In this document: in pieces, positions 43,410 through 52,546 of the stretch
Position numbering within the stretch: position 1 is the first letter of the stretch
Layout: the number at the start of each line of letters is the position of its first letter
Assembly: GCF_036013955.1 (NCBI RefSeq)
Contig: NZ_CP107903.1
Coordinates: forward strand, 9,699,011 to 9,763,010
Source: Streptomyces sp. NBC_00459
GTDB taxonomy: Bacteria; Actinomycetota; Actinomycetes; Streptomycetales; Streptomycetaceae
Direction: 5' to 3'
Length of the DNA stretch: 64,000 nt
Notes under the pieces: generated by a model
What the model saw: only the letters and a program-made list of their open reading frames with translations
Database searches by the model: none
Told to the model about the DNA's origin: nothing
Made by a program: the position numbers and the translations under genes

Positions 43410-45596
43410 GTGTCCACTGAGAACGAGCTGTTCAGTGCTGTCGATGCGCTGCTGGAGCAAGTCGCGCAGGATGATCTACCGGTCCCCGCAGAGCGCAAGC
43501 GTCTGCGTGAGGCGGCGGGCCTGAGCCAGGCGCAGATCGCCACGGCGCTGGACGCGCGCCGGGAGGCGGTGGGGAACTGGGAGACCGGGCGGACCGAGCC
43601 GCGGCCGCCGAAGCGCGCCGCCTACGCCCGGCTGCTCGAAGGCCTCGCCGCGCGCTTCCCCGCTCCCGAGATCGAGGCGGCTGACGAGCCAGCCGTGCCG
43701 GAAGCGTTCACCGCCGCGCCCGCCCCGGAGGCGGCTCCTGCTCCGTCGGCGCCGGCCGCCGCGAAGGCACCCGCCCGACCGGCGGCGAGCACGACCAGGT
43801 CGTCGTCGACGTCACGGCGCCCGGGCGCGAAGAAGGCCGCGAAGGCCACCACTTCAACGGCGGCCGTGGCCGACGCGCGTTTCGAGAACGGGCCGCTGGC
43901 GGTCGTCGACTGCGAGGACGGGCAGGTGTCGGCGTACTGTGTCGGCGGCCTGGTCCTGGACGTGCCCGCCAAGTCGATCCCGGCGCTGGTCGACTGGACG
44001 CTGACCGAAGCCCGGCTCGGGCAGGCCCGGCTGCACCGCAACGGCCGTGACGCCGACCCGGTCCTGGTCCTCACCCCGGCCGCGCTGGAGCGCTACGGCC
44101 TGCCCGCCGCCCTGTCGGATGAGGAGCGGCGCGCGGGCCGGCTCCCGGACAGCCACAAGGTGGTCAAGCAGATCAAGAAGGCCGAACTCCAGCTCACCCA
44201 GCTTGGGTTCGGGCCGTGGGCGCGGATCTACCGGGACCCGGAGGGCTCCTGGCGCCGCTGCGTGCAGGTGTGCATCCCCTCGTGGAACGCGCTGGACGCC
44301 AGGGAGTGGGATAACAAGGACGACCCGCAGATCCCGTTCATGCACCCCGCCGACCTCGCCCGGTATCTCGGCACGTACGCGCAGCTGGTGATCACGCCGC
44401 GCGGCACCGCGTCGACGACCGGCCTGGAGCTGATGACCGCGCTGCGCCCGCCGACCCGCGCGGAGAAGGACGAGTCGACCGGGAACTTCGAGCGGGCGTT
44501 CAACGCGGACGCGCTCACGGCGGTGTACGACGTCGTGGAGTGCGAAGTCCCGGACGAGCACCCGGTCCTCAAGGGGAAGTTCGAGCGCCACCACCTGCGG
44601 ACCCCGGCAGAGATGCTGATGGAGGAGCCGTACGACTGGTGCCGGCCGCTGACCGATGACGAGTGCCGGAATCCGTACCTGATCGCCATCGACATCAACA
44701 TGTCGTTCGCCGCAGCCGCGAACGGCCTCACGGTCGGGCTGAACGGGCCGACCCACCTGAAGAACAACCCGACGTTCGACGCCTCGCTGCCCGGCTCCTG
44801 GCTGGTCGACCTGAGTCACGTCGACCTCGCCCGCGTGTTCGGTCGCGCTGTCGACCACGGCCGGCTCCCGAGCCCGTTCACTCCGAAGGGCGACCACCCG
44901 ACCGGACCGGCCTGGTACGCCACACCCACCGTCGCGTACGCGGTGGAGCTCGGCTTCGACGTCGCACCGATCGAGGCACACGTGCGAACCCAGACCGGCC
45001 GCTACCTGGACCCCTGGTACAAGCGGCTGCGCGAGGCGTACGTGACGACAATGGCCGACCTCGGTGTCACCACCGCGATGAACGGCCAGGAGTTCCTGGA
45101 CGCGATGGCCCGATCGAGGAACACCGACCCGACGATGGCGCTGCTCGCAAAGGCGATCAAGGCAACCGCGAAGGGCGGCATCGGCAAACTGCGCCAGCGC
45201 AACCGGGGCCAGGTCGCGTACTACGAGCCGTGGCCGGCACTCAAGCGGGAGACGTGGCGCCCGGACATCCGGGCCGCCGTGCTCGCGAGCCAGCGGGTCG
45301 GCATCCACCGCAAGCTGATGAAGACCGCCGCCGCGGCCGATCTGTACCCGGTCGCGATCGGCACCGACGCCATCGTCTACCCCTCCCCGGGCCCGTCCCC
45401 GCTGGACGTCCTGCCCTACACGGACGAGGGCAAGCTGGCGGCGGGCACGTTCCGGCTCGGGGTCTCGCCGGGCATGGTCAAGCACCAGGGCACCCAGACC
45501 GTGCTGTGGGCAGAGCAGCAGTTCGAGGAAGCCGGCGCGGTGTTCAACATCGCCAACCTCATCAAGAACGACCCGACCGCCGGAGAAGGGGAATAG
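43410..45596 (+). CDS. tap: Telomere-associated protein Tap
   Basis: A 728-residue protein. An XRE helix-turn-helix (LREAAGLSQAQIATALDARR followed by VGNWETGRTEPRP, about residues 28-65) and an Ala/Pro/Ser-rich linker (to about 150) precede the large Tap core, seen for example in WARIYRDPEGSWRRCVQVCI, YLIAIDINMSFAAAANGL and GGIGKLRQRNRG. In Streptomyces, Tap binds the telomere 3' overhang and recruits the terminal protein to replicon ends. The next gene, 6 bp downstream, is tpg, the standard pair. Length agrees with known Tap proteins. Start chosen at GTG 43410; TTG 43395 and GTG 43401 are in frame. Confidence 0.93.
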   Translation: MSTENELFSAVDALLEQVAQDDLPVPAERKRLREAAGLSQAQIATALDARREAVGNWETGRTEPRPPKRAAYARLLEGLAARFPAPEIEAADEPAVPEAFTAAPAPEAAPAPSAPAAAKAPARPAASTTRSSSTSRRPGAKKAAKATTSTAAVADARFENGPLAVVDCEDGQVSAYCVGGLVLDVPAKSIPALVDWTLTEARLGQARLHRNGRDADPVLVLTPAALERYGLPAALSDEERRAGRLPDSHKVVKQIKKAELQLTQLGFGPWARIYRDPEGSWRRCVQVCIPSWNALDAREWDNKDDPQIPFMHPADLARYLGTYAQLVITPRGTASTTGLELMTALRPPTRAEKDESTGNFERAFNADALTAVYDVVECEVPDEHPVLKGKFERHHLRTPAEMLMEEPYDWCRPLTDDECRNPYLIAIDINMSFAAAANGLTVGLNGPTHLKNNPTFDASLPGSWLVDLSHVDLARVFGRAVDHGRLPSPFTPKGDHPTGPAWYATPTVAYAVELGFDVAPIEAHVRTQTGRYLDPWYKRLREAYVTTMADLGVTTAMNGQEFLDAMARSRNTDPTMALLAKAIKATAKGGIGKLRQRNRGQVAYYEPWPALKRETWRPDIRAAVLASQRVGIHRKLMKTAAAADLYPVAIGTDAIVYPSPGPSPLDVLPYTDEGKLAAGTFRLGVSPGMVKHQGTQTVLWAEQQFEEAGAVFNIANLIKNDPTAGEGE

Positions 45597-45602
45597 CCGA
45601 CC

Positions 45603-46160
45603 ATGACCGACTCGCTCGGGGACAGCCTGGACCAGGCGCTGGAAGGGGCGTTCGCCTGCCGCATCCCGCAAAGCGCCCAGGCGCAGGTGAAGTACCTGGT
45701 CAAGCAGCTCAAGGGCACCAAGGCCGCCGCGCAGGCGCTCGGGATCTCCCAGCGCACCGTGGAGCGGTACGTCGCGGGCAAGTTCAAGCGGCCCCGCCGC
45801 GACCTGCGCGAGCGCATCGAGCGGGAGGTCAGGAAGCGGTGGCAGCCGCAGATCCGGGCGAAAGCCAAGAAGAAGGCCTCAAGCACGGGCGGTCTGGTCG
45901 TCTCCACCCGGGCGAGGTTCGGATTCACCGCCGCGCCGGGCACGACCGACGACGCCCGGATCCGCGACATCACCCAGGCCCTGCCGCCCCGCTGGGCGGA
46001 CCGCCTCTTCGAGGCCCGCGACAGCGGCGCCAACGAGCAGCAGCTCCAGCGCATCGCAGCCAAAGGACTTGCGGAGATGTACTTCCGGAACAACAACACC
46101 CGGGCGGCCGGCCTGGGCGTGGAGTTCACCGACGTGGAGCACATCCAGATCGAGCTGTAG
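45603..46160 (+). CDS. tpg: Telomere terminal protein Tpg
   Basis: A 185-residue terminal protein, the normal Tpg length. It begins with an HTH (GTKAAAQALGISQRTVERYV) and a basic helix (RRDLRERIEREVRKRWQPQI), as in known Tpg, and ends with FTDVEHIQIEL. Tpg is covalently attached to the 5' ends of linear Streptomyces replicons and primes synthesis that fills the terminal gap. It follows tap by 6 bp. Its presence supports a linear replicon carrying its own end-replication genes. Confidence 0.93.
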   Translation: MTDSLGDSLDQALEGAFACRIPQSAQAQVKYLVKQLKGTKAAAQALGISQRTVERYVAGKFKRPRRDLRERIEREVRKRWQPQIRAKAKKKASSTGGLVVSTRARFGFTAAPGTTDDARIRDITQALPPRWADRLFEARDSGANEQQLQRIAAKGLAEMYFRNNNTRAAGLGVEFTDVEHIQIEL

Positions 46161-46188
46161 TGACCAAGCCCCGAGAGTCCCGCTAACT

Positions 46189-46238
46189 GTGACTGAGCGC
46201 TTCAGTTGGCGAGTGAGAGGTCGAGTCGGCGAGTTGAG
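46189..46238 (+). repeat. Repeat R1, left boundary copy
   Basis: Copy of a repeat containing TGAGCGCTTCAGTTGG. Bases 46194-46238 match R2 (47260-47304) in 37 of 45 positions in direct orientation. Bases 46189-46214 match R3 (48682-48707) in 23 of 26 positions in inverted orientation. Confidence 0.7.
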
Positions 46239-46364
46239 CCCCAGATCGATAGGTCGGAAGTGGCGAACCGCGTCAGTCCAGGCGTCTGACCGGATCGGAT
46301 CGCAACGGTCGGGTATTGCCGGGGTGCCTGCTGCCAGGGTGGGAGTCGAAAGGGAGGCTTCCTA

Positions 46365-47234
46365 ATGATCTCGGCACTCAACCAACTTGTCGATCTTGTC
46401 GAGGAGCACCTCGTCGAGGAGCTCGACGTCGACAAGTTGGCCAGGGCGCTCGGCACTACCGAGTACCACCTGCGTCGGATGTTCTCGTCGTTGGCCGGTA
46501 TGCCGCTGTTGGAGTACGTGCGGCGGCGCCGGATGACAGTTGCCGCCGCCGACGTCGTGCGGGGCAAGGAGGATCTGCTGGGTATCGCCGTCCGGCACGG
46601 ATACGGCTCGAGCGAGGCGTTCGGACGCGCGTTCCGGGCGGTCCACGGTGTCGGCCCCGGTGACGTTCGCCGTAATGGAGGCCCCTTGCGCACACAACCG
46701 CAGCTCAGGTTCCGCCTGACTGTTGAAGGGAGTATCCCCATGGACACCCGCCTCGTCGACCGCCCTGCATTCCGGCTGGCTGGACACGCAACCCGGGTTC
46801 CGCTTATTCACCAGGGCGTCAACCCGCACATCCAGGAGCACATCGCCGCGCTGCCGCCGGAGGAGCATCTGCGGCTCAAGGCCCTCAGCGACACCGAACC
46901 GAAGGGCCTGCTGCAGGTCACCGACGACCTCGATCCCGACAGCCGTGAGGGCAGTGAACTGACCTACCTGCACGGAGTCGCCCTCAGCCGGGACACACCG
47001 GTCCCGGACGGGCTCGACACCATCGAGGTACCACCTGGCATGTGGGCAGTCTTCCGTACCAGCGGACCGCATCCACAGGCCCTTCAGACGACCTGGGCGG
47101 CAACCGCGACCGAGTGGTTCCCCTCCAACCCGTGGCGGCTGCGCCCGGGCCCCTCGGTCGTCTCCGTCCTCGAGCGCGCGGACGATTTCAGCACCGCGAC
47201 GTGCGAGCTATGGCTCCCCGTCGAACCAGCGTGA
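46365..47234 (+). CDS. AraC-family regulator with GyrI-like domain
   Basis: A 289-residue regulator. Residues 1-105 are the AraC double HTH (LARALGTTEYHLRRMFSSLA, IAVRHGYGSSEAFGRAFRAV). Residues 115-289 are a GyrI/SOUL-like small-molecule-binding domain (VDRPAFRLAGHATRVPLIHQ, ending CELWLPVEPA). This is the architecture of drug-sensing regulators such as Rob and BmrR relatives. AGGGAGG precedes the ATG by 7 bases. It is flanked by repeats R1 and R2 in direct orientation and has no obvious target gene beside it. Confidence 0.9.
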   Translation: MISALNQLVDLVEEHLVEELDVDKLARALGTTEYHLRRMFSSLAGMPLLEYVRRRRMTVAAADVVRGKEDLLGIAVRHGYGSSEAFGRAFRAVHGVGPGDVRRNGGPLRTQPQLRFRLTVEGSIPMDTRLVDRPAFRLAGHATRVPLIHQGVNPHIQEHIAALPPEEHLRLKALSDTEPKGLLQVTDDLDPDSREGSELTYLHGVALSRDTPVPDGLDTIEVPPGMWAVFRTSGPHPQALQTTWAATATEWFPSNPWRLRPGPSVVSVLERADDFSTATCELWLPVEPA

Positions 47235-47258
47235 CCCACCATCGACCATCGAACGCGG

Positions 47259-47304
47259 TTGAGCGCTTCAGTTGGCCAGTGAGCGTGCGGGTTGGCCGGT
47301 TGAG
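47259..47304 (+). repeat. Repeat R2, internal copy
   Basis: Direct copy of R1, just after the AraC gene. Within it the unit AGTTGGCCAGTGAG is followed by the related GGTTGGCCGGTTGAG. Confidence 0.65.
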
Positions 47305-47600
47305 TATTCCGTGTCGATGTTGTGGCAGAGCTGCTCGGCTTGGGCATCGAGGAGGAGCTTCATCTGCTGGAAGAGAGGCACTTTGTTCTGCCTGAGCCAC
47401 TGACGGAAACCTCACAGGCCGGTACCCCTCTGAAAACCCAGGCCCCTACCGCCGTCCCGGCGGGGGACCACCCGGCCTGCGCGGGACCTTACTCCCCGCG
47501 CTCGCCGTCTAGATCTTCGTTCGTCGGACTGGTCGGCGCGCTCGTACGACCTGCGGTACAACGGTTGCTCACGCAACTGGTGCCTGCTGGGGGGAAGAGC

Positions 47601-48635
47601 ATGGGACACACGACAGCCACCGTCGTCCGCTATCGAGCAGGCCGGGCCAACAGAGTTCTACGTATGGCCTTGTGGGAAGCGTGGGATTCGAAGTGCTACT
47701 GGTGTACCAAGCCCGTGGAGTTCAGCTTCTCCGAGATCGACCACATCATCCCCAAGGACGTCACCGAAGCGGACCTGGCAGAGCTCAAGACGGCCTACGG
47801 TCTACGGGCCGATTTCGACCTCCATGACCCGCAGAACCTCGCCCCGATCTGCCGCCCGTGCAACGGAGTGGAGGGCAAGAGCAACTCCATACGCCAAGCG
47901 GGCGTCACGATGAACTATCTGGCCAGCGCGGAGAAGCGCCGTCCTGCCGTGCTCAAACGAGTTCAGAACTTCGGCAGGTCGGGCAAGGTGGCCGCCCACG
48001 TGCTTGAGGCCGCCACCGCCGATCTCAGCCAACCCGACATCCGGCGTGAGTTCCTGGACACCGCCCCCGCGGTCGTCCGGGTCCTGGCGATGACAGACCA
48101 AGGCATCGGCGACTACCGGTCGTTCCGGGAGGCAGAGGTATGCATCGACGACGAGGATGGGCTGTGGCAGCGCATCGACGTGGCACTGGACGACCGAGGA
48201 CGGCTCACGATCGCACTCCTGGAGAACCTGTGCGCCGCCGAACTGGAGGACGTCCTCCAAGATCCGGTAGTGCAGCTCATCCAGGAGATCCGCAGCCGCG
48301 TCACAGCCGGGTTCGAGTCCATGGATACGAGTGACCCGATCACCGCCGGGCCGCCCACCAGCGACTTCATCAACCTCAACATCGACTCTCTCGACTTCCT
48401 ACGCTACGCCGGGCAAGTCGAGTTCACCTTCCAGGGCGCCTTCGAAGCAGGCTTCGCAGCGTCCGTGGTCCGCAGCAGCTCAGACGGGGGCGGGACGGAC
48501 GACCTGCAAGGCGACGCTACGGTCAGCGGAACGTTCTCCTTTGTGGCCGACTGGGACCTCGCCGATGACCCAGCGCAGGTACACACAGGCGACTGCACCA
48601 TCGAGGACTGGGATCAGGACCTCAACGTCGGGTAA
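47601..48635 (+). CDS. HNH endonuclease with an unknown C-terminal domain
   Basis: A 344-residue protein. An HNH nuclease domain occupies about 20-90: Cys32-x-x-Cys35, EIDHIIP with His48, NLAPIC with Asn79, and Cys84-x-x-Cys87. The middle is helical. The C-terminal 100 residues (LRYAGQVEFTFQGAFEAGF, DLQGDATVSGTFSFVADWDL) form a separate acidic beta-rich domain. Such two-part nucleases are common among defence and mobile-element proteins. GGGGGAAGAG lies directly before the ATG. The gene sits between repeats R2 and R3, with a hairpin after R3. Confidence 0.8.
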   Translation: MGHTTATVVRYRAGRANRVLRMALWEAWDSKCYWCTKPVEFSFSEIDHIIPKDVTEADLAELKTAYGLRADFDLHDPQNLAPICRPCNGVEGKSNSIRQAGVTMNYLASAEKRRPAVLKRVQNFGRSGKVAAHVLEAATADLSQPDIRREFLDTAPAVVRVLAMTDQGIGDYRSFREAEVCIDDEDGLWQRIDVALDDRGRLTIALLENLCAAELEDVLQDPVVQLIQEIRSRVTAGFESMDTSDPITAGPPTSDFINLNIDSLDFLRYAGQVEFTFQGAFEAGFAASVVRSSSDGGGTDDLQGDATVSGTFSFVADWDLADDPAQVHTGDCTIEDWDQDLNVG

Positions 48636-48681
48636 CGCGATGGCAGTCGGGTCGGCGGGCCGCGCACTGGACGGCACGCTC

Positions 48682-48707
48682 AACTGGCCAACTGAAGTAC
48701 TCAGTCA
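48682..48707 (-). repeat. Repeat R3, inverted right boundary copy
   Basis: The reverse complement of this stretch matches 46189-46214 (R1) in 23 of 26 positions, so R1 and R3 form inverted repeats around the AraC-HNH segment of about 2.5 kb. Confidence 0.7.
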
Positions 48708-48709
48708 CA

Positions 48710-48728
48710 CCGGCAACTCAGTTGCCGG
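48710..48728 (+). terminator. Hairpin with a TCA triloop
   Basis: CCGGCAAC (48710-48717) pairs perfectly with 48721-48728 around TCA. It follows R3 and may end transcription of the HNH gene. No T tract. Confidence 0.5.
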
Positions 48729-49089
48729 GGACGAGGCGTTTACGCATTCCACGAGGGCAGATACACCGTCATGGCTGACAGGTTCGTTGTGCTTCCCGCT
48801 CCCTGCCGACCGGCACGGAGCGGGAAGCGTTCAGTCTCAGTTGCCACCACCACCGCGGCCGTTGAAGAAGGTGAAGATGATGGTGATCAGCTGTCCGGTG
48901 GTGCAGTACACCTCGACGAACTCGCTGAGAGACATGGAACCTCGCAAGGTCCGAACCCGGCCACGGCCAGGCGACAGGCAGACGCGGATCGGCCCACAAC
49001 CAGCATCCCGCTGCCTCTGTATGCATTGTCGCAGCCGCCGACCGAATTTCCGGGCAGGACACACCCGTAGCCCGTGCCGTACACAGGTA

Positions 49090-49118
49090 GGCCCCGAACC
49101 GCGCTCCGGTTCGGGGCC
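49090..49118 (-). terminator. Hairpin after the 49137 gene
   Basis: A 12-bp perfect stem (49090-49101 with 49107-49118) and a 5-base loop lie 18 bp beyond the stop of the minus-strand gene at 49137. Confidence 0.6.
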
Positions 49119-49136
49119 CTTGTCACCGCCGCAAGG

Positions 49137-49628
49137 TCAGCCGGCGGCCTGCCGGTCTGCCAGCGTCTTCGTGGCCTGTTGCCAGTCCTCGTACGTCGCG
49201 GCCTGCAGCGTCTCCATCCGGGTCAGCGCCTTCGTGGTGTCGTCCTTCTTCATCGCACTGCCGGTGAGCTCCAGCAGTAGCTCCACCATCGCGTGGCTCT
49301 TCCAGTGGCGAAGTTCCGCCTCGTTCAGCAGCTCCGGGCCGCCGGTCATCATCAGGTCCACCAGGCGTTCCCGGGCCCGCCACTCCCGGCGTCGGCGCCA
49401 CCAGCCCGCGTCCGGCCGGTTCAGGTCCCGCACCTTGCGGATCTGCTCCACCATGGCCCAGATCTGCGTCTCCTGCTCGGGCGTCCACTTCTGCCCGGCG
49501 CCCTCATGGGGCGCCTGTACGACCTCCTGGACGGCCTCGCCGCCCTTGCGCGTCCCATCGCCGCTCAGCTGCTCCACGGCCTTCCTGAGCGACGCTTCCG
49601 TCGCATGTGCGTCGTCGTGTTCGGACAC
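49137..49628 (-). CDS. Hypothetical helical protein
   Basis: A 163-residue acidic, almost all-helical protein (HATEASLRKAVEQLSGDG, EQETQIWAMVEQIRKVRDLN, WWRRRREWRARERLVDLMM). No signal or membrane segment and no known motif; a short stretch NRPDAGWWRRRREW stands out. The GTG at 49628 follows AAGGGGTGAAC; a GTG six bases earlier is in frame. A terminator-like hairpin follows. The next minus-strand gene upstream encodes a membrane protein, so the two may be cotranscribed. Confidence 0.6.
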   Translation of the reverse strand: MSEHDDAHATEASLRKAVEQLSGDGTRKGGEAVQEVVQAPHEGAGQKWTPEQETQIWAMVEQIRKVRDLNRPDAGWWRRRREWRARERLVDLMMTGGPELLNEAELRHWKSHAMVELLLELTGSAMKKDDTTKALTRMETLQAATYEDWQQATKTLADRQAAG

Positions 49629-49700
49629 GTTCACCCCTTCATCTCCAGAACGCGCAGCATGCCCGCCGCCCGGCGCGGCGGGCAATCGGACCGACCGGGC

Positions 49701-50135
49701 CTACTGCGGGTCCGCTTCACCCGGAGGGGATGCCGTACGCCGGGAGCGCCGGGGGATGACGTCGGGCAGCTGGCGGGAGGCGGCGGCCGGGATGAAGAAC
49801 AGCCCGGTCATGCCGAGCCCGGTCACGGCGGCGCTCAGCAGGCTCACCGAAACCGACGGGTCGTCGACCGAGGCCACCCCGCAGAACACCGAGAAGCCAG
49901 CGACGAACACCAGCGAGGCGACGATCCACCGCTCCCGCAGCGGGGAACGGGTGCCGGCCATCACGCTCATCCACCAGGTCCATCCCGCCATCACGCAGAA
50001 CAGCACGGCAGCCGGAGGCAGCAGCACGGGCGGCGCCCACCGCGCGACGTCGCCGCGGGGCAGCTGCTGCCCGGCCAGGTAGCCGACCTGGGCCAGCCAC
50101 ACCAGGTACACCGGCACCTCGATGGCGATCACCAC
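49701..50135 (-). CDS. Small integral membrane protein
   Basis: A 144-residue protein with about four membrane helices (AIEVPVYLVWLAQVGYLAG, VLLPPAAVLFCVMAGWTWWM, IVASLVFVAGFSVFCGVA, SLLSAAVTGLGMTGLFFIPA) and a basic C-terminal tail (PRRSRRT). No family recognised. The GTG pair at 50132/50135 gives the only starts near the first helix and lacks a strong ribosome site. Confidence 0.55.
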   Translation of the reverse strand: MVIAIEVPVYLVWLAQVGYLAGQQLPRGDVARWAPPVLLPPAAVLFCVMAGWTWWMSVMAGTRSPLRERWIVASLVFVAGFSVFCGVASVDDPSVSVSLLSAAVTGLGMTGLFFIPAAASRQLPDVIPRRSRRTASPPGEADPQ

Positions 50136-50312
50136 CTACATCAAGGCCCGCAGTCCCAGTAACGCGCCGCGCTCGCTCATCCCTTGGCCCTCCCCCTCGG
50201 TCGTCTGGCCACCGGGAACGTACTGGCCACGGCCCCGCACCCGCCAGAGCGCGTTCACCGCCACGGGTGGCCAGTTCCCCCTCCGGCGGCCGGCCGCTGT
50301 CGGGGCTCCCGG

Positions 50313-51845
50313 TCAGGACTCTGCTGAAGCCCCGCTGCCTGGGGGCGTGGCGGGTTCCGCGCCCCAGGGGTAGAGCGCCCACGCCTCGTCCAGGATCGGA
50401 TTGATGACGGGCCGTCCGTCGGCGAGGGCCCGCAGGGACCATCCGGCGGGAGGTGGCTGCTCGATCCGGGCCAGGACTGCCTCCTCCAGCGTGGGGTCCG
50501 TCGCGACGACCGCGTCCTCCAGTTCGCTTGCCGAGGCCACCACCGTCGGCACGTCCGAGGTCGGCAGGACGTGCCGGAACTCGGGGGTGTTGACCAGGTG
50601 GTACGGCTCCATCGTCATCACGATGCCGAACATCGGCCGGTCGTGGGGGATGTGGGCGAACTTCGGGTGCCGCTCCCGGATGAGCTTCGCGGTGTTCGGG
50701 ATCTGCTTCCCGATGGCCTTGCCCAGCTTCTGATTCAGCTCTTCGCCGAACGTCTCCTGCGGCCCGAGCCGCAGGCCTGCGGTGGGCCGGGCCGCCTTGG
50801 CGTCCAGCAGCAGCACGAGGCCGGGCAGGACCACGATCCAGTCGACGCTGTTCTGGCCGCCGCCCTTGCCGTAGGCGATCTCGTGATGGACCTCGGCATC
50901 CGGGAGCAGCCGCAGATGCCGGCCCACGTACTGTTCGAACAGCTCGCCCAGGTCTCCCGCGAACAGCTCGAAGGCCTTGCTGCCGGGGCCGAAGTGCTCC
51001 ATCCCTGTGTAGTAGAGGCCCATCGGGCTGACCTTGCCCAGCGCCGCGGGCGTCACCGGGATCAGGTAGTCGCACCCGAAACCCCTCACCAGGGGCCTGG
51101 AGCGCAGCGGGTTGGGCGTGTACCTCCGCATCAGCGGGTCGGACGAGATCAGTCCTGCGGCAGCACGGGCGCGTTCCTCCTCTGCCCCCGTGGCGAAGTG
51201 CCGTTCGAGGACGGCCTCCACGGCGGCGCGGCTCGTAAGCTCCGTGAACACGGCGAGCTCGTTCTCGGGCACCCAGTCCAGGTCGACCCGGCCCTGCCGG
51301 TAGGTCGCCGCGGTGAACAGCAGCTGCCCCAGCCACACGTAGTCCGAGACGGGGCAGCCCAGCACCTCCTGCTCCCAGCCGTCGACGAGGGCCTTCAGCG
51401 GTTTCGTCGGCTCCGTCTGGACCAACATGGCCACACTGCGGGCAAGCTCGGAGAAGTCGTCCTCCTGCCAGGTGAACTGCTGCCCGGCCACCCGCAACAG
51501 AAGTCCCGACATCCGATCACCGACCGGCAAGTGCCGGTAGAGGTCGTCCAGCGCCACGTACTGGGCATGGATCTCCTCTAGGTCGTCCATGGCCGCAAGC
51601 CGCTGCCGATGCTCGTTCCCACGGGTCAGTGACACCCATGCGGCGTCGGCGAACGCCCACGGCCGGTACAGCCCCTTGATGCTCCGGTGCCGGTTCAGCC
51701 TCACCCAGTCCTGCTGCCAGTCGACCTTCGTCGGCAGCAGCGAGCTCACCTGTGCGATCAGGGGCAGCAGGGAGCTGGGCGGGTGACGGCGGACCCGCTG
51801 GACGTACTCGTGGTCGGAGATGGGGAATCTGGACGAACGGACCAT
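50313..51845 (-). CDS. PD-(D/E)XK-like nuclease family protein
   Basis: A 510-residue soluble protein. The C-terminal third contains a restriction-endonuclease-like core: YGKGGGQNSVDWIVVLPGLV with Asp335, then LLLDAKAARPT with Asp348-x-Lys350, a D...DxK pattern typical of PD-(D/E)XK/NERD-type nucleases. The N-terminal two thirds are helical (VDWQQDWVRLNRHRSIKGLY, FTWQEDDFSELARSV) and not recognised. The ATG at 51845 begins MVRSSRFPISDHEYVQ. Such fusions occur in accessory islands with possible defence roles. No methylase or other partner is adjacent. Confidence 0.65.
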   Translation of the reverse strand: MVRSSRFPISDHEYVQRVRRHPPSSLLPLIAQVSSLLPTKVDWQQDWVRLNRHRSIKGLYRPWAFADAAWVSLTRGNEHRQRLAAMDDLEEIHAQYVALDDLYRHLPVGDRMSGLLLRVAGQQFTWQEDDFSELARSVAMLVQTEPTKPLKALVDGWEQEVLGCPVSDYVWLGQLLFTAATYRQGRVDLDWVPENELAVFTELTSRAAVEAVLERHFATGAEEERARAAAGLISSDPLMRRYTPNPLRSRPLVRGFGCDYLIPVTPAALGKVSPMGLYYTGMEHFGPGSKAFELFAGDLGELFEQYVGRHLRLLPDAEVHHEIAYGKGGGQNSVDWIVVLPGLVLLLDAKAARPTAGLRLGPQETFGEELNQKLGKAIGKQIPNTAKLIRERHPKFAHIPHDRPMFGIVMTMEPYHLVNTPEFRHVLPTSDVPTVVASASELEDAVVATDPTLEEAVLARIEQPPPAGWSLRALADGRPVINPILDEAWALYPWGAEPATPPGSGASAES

Positions 51846-51906
51846 ACACACGATTCTCCTCGCGTCGGCCCGCCGAACCGGACGCATTTTCCTGAGGAGG
51901 GCCGGG

Positions 51907-52546
51907 TCAGCGGGCGAGGGTGACCTCGATCGGGCTGTTCGGACAGCTGGAGAGGATGTCGGTGAGCGTCTTCTGTTCGGCGGGGTCGATCGTCAAGCTC
52001 CAGCGGGTTTTGACGGTGATCCAGTCGGCGGCGTAGGTGCAGCGGTAGCCGACCGCTGGGGGCTGCCAGGTGGCGGGGTCCTGGTCGGACTTGGACCGGT
52101 TGCTGGTGGCGGAGACCGCGATCAGGGCGCGCTCGTCCCCGAGGTCGTTTGCGTAGGCCTGGCGTTCGGCCGCTGTCCACGTGGAGGCGCCGGAGTCCCA
52201 GGATTCGGCGAGGGGAACCAGGTGGTCGATGTCGAGGGCGCGGGCCTGCGTGAAGTAGGTGTCGTCGTAGGGGGAATTACCAGGACCCGCCGCTCAGCAC
52301 GCAGTTGGCGTCCTGGGCGGGGGCGGTGACGGCCTCCTCCAGAAGGACCTCCTGCCTCGTGTTGCAGGTGTCGCGGTCGGCGTCGACCGTGCGGGATGGC
52401 GGGGCAGCGGACGGGAGCGGGGAGGGTGGGGTCGGTGATGCATGTGCGGTGTCCGGTGGGGCTGCCGGAGGAGGGGTATCACCGGGTGCTGGAGGTGCTG
52501 GACGGGTTCTCGCCGGTGGTGCAGGTGATCCCGCCGGGCGCGGCAC
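51907..52546 (-). pseudogene. Exported HNH nuclease (DUF1524-like), frameshifted
   Basis: The minus strand shows CNTRQEVLLEEAVTAPAQDA ending SGGSW and TAA, while the continuation (SPYDDTYFTQARALDIDHLV, PLAESWDSGASTWTAAERQA, YRCTYAADWITVKTRWSLTI) is in the next frame. Together they are the actinobacterial exported HNH/DUF1524 nuclease, with its catalytic DIDHLVPL. One inserted base near 52280 causes the stop. The N-terminal signal is missing; the opening sequence overlaps the polymerase-like pseudogene on the other strand. Confidence 0.7.

Noticed and set aside
49717..51336. Long minus-strand frame overlapping the membrane protein and nuclease-like gene.
   Set aside because: It is an Arg/Gly/Pro-rich shadow; the two genes in the other frame have clear membrane helices and nuclease motifs.
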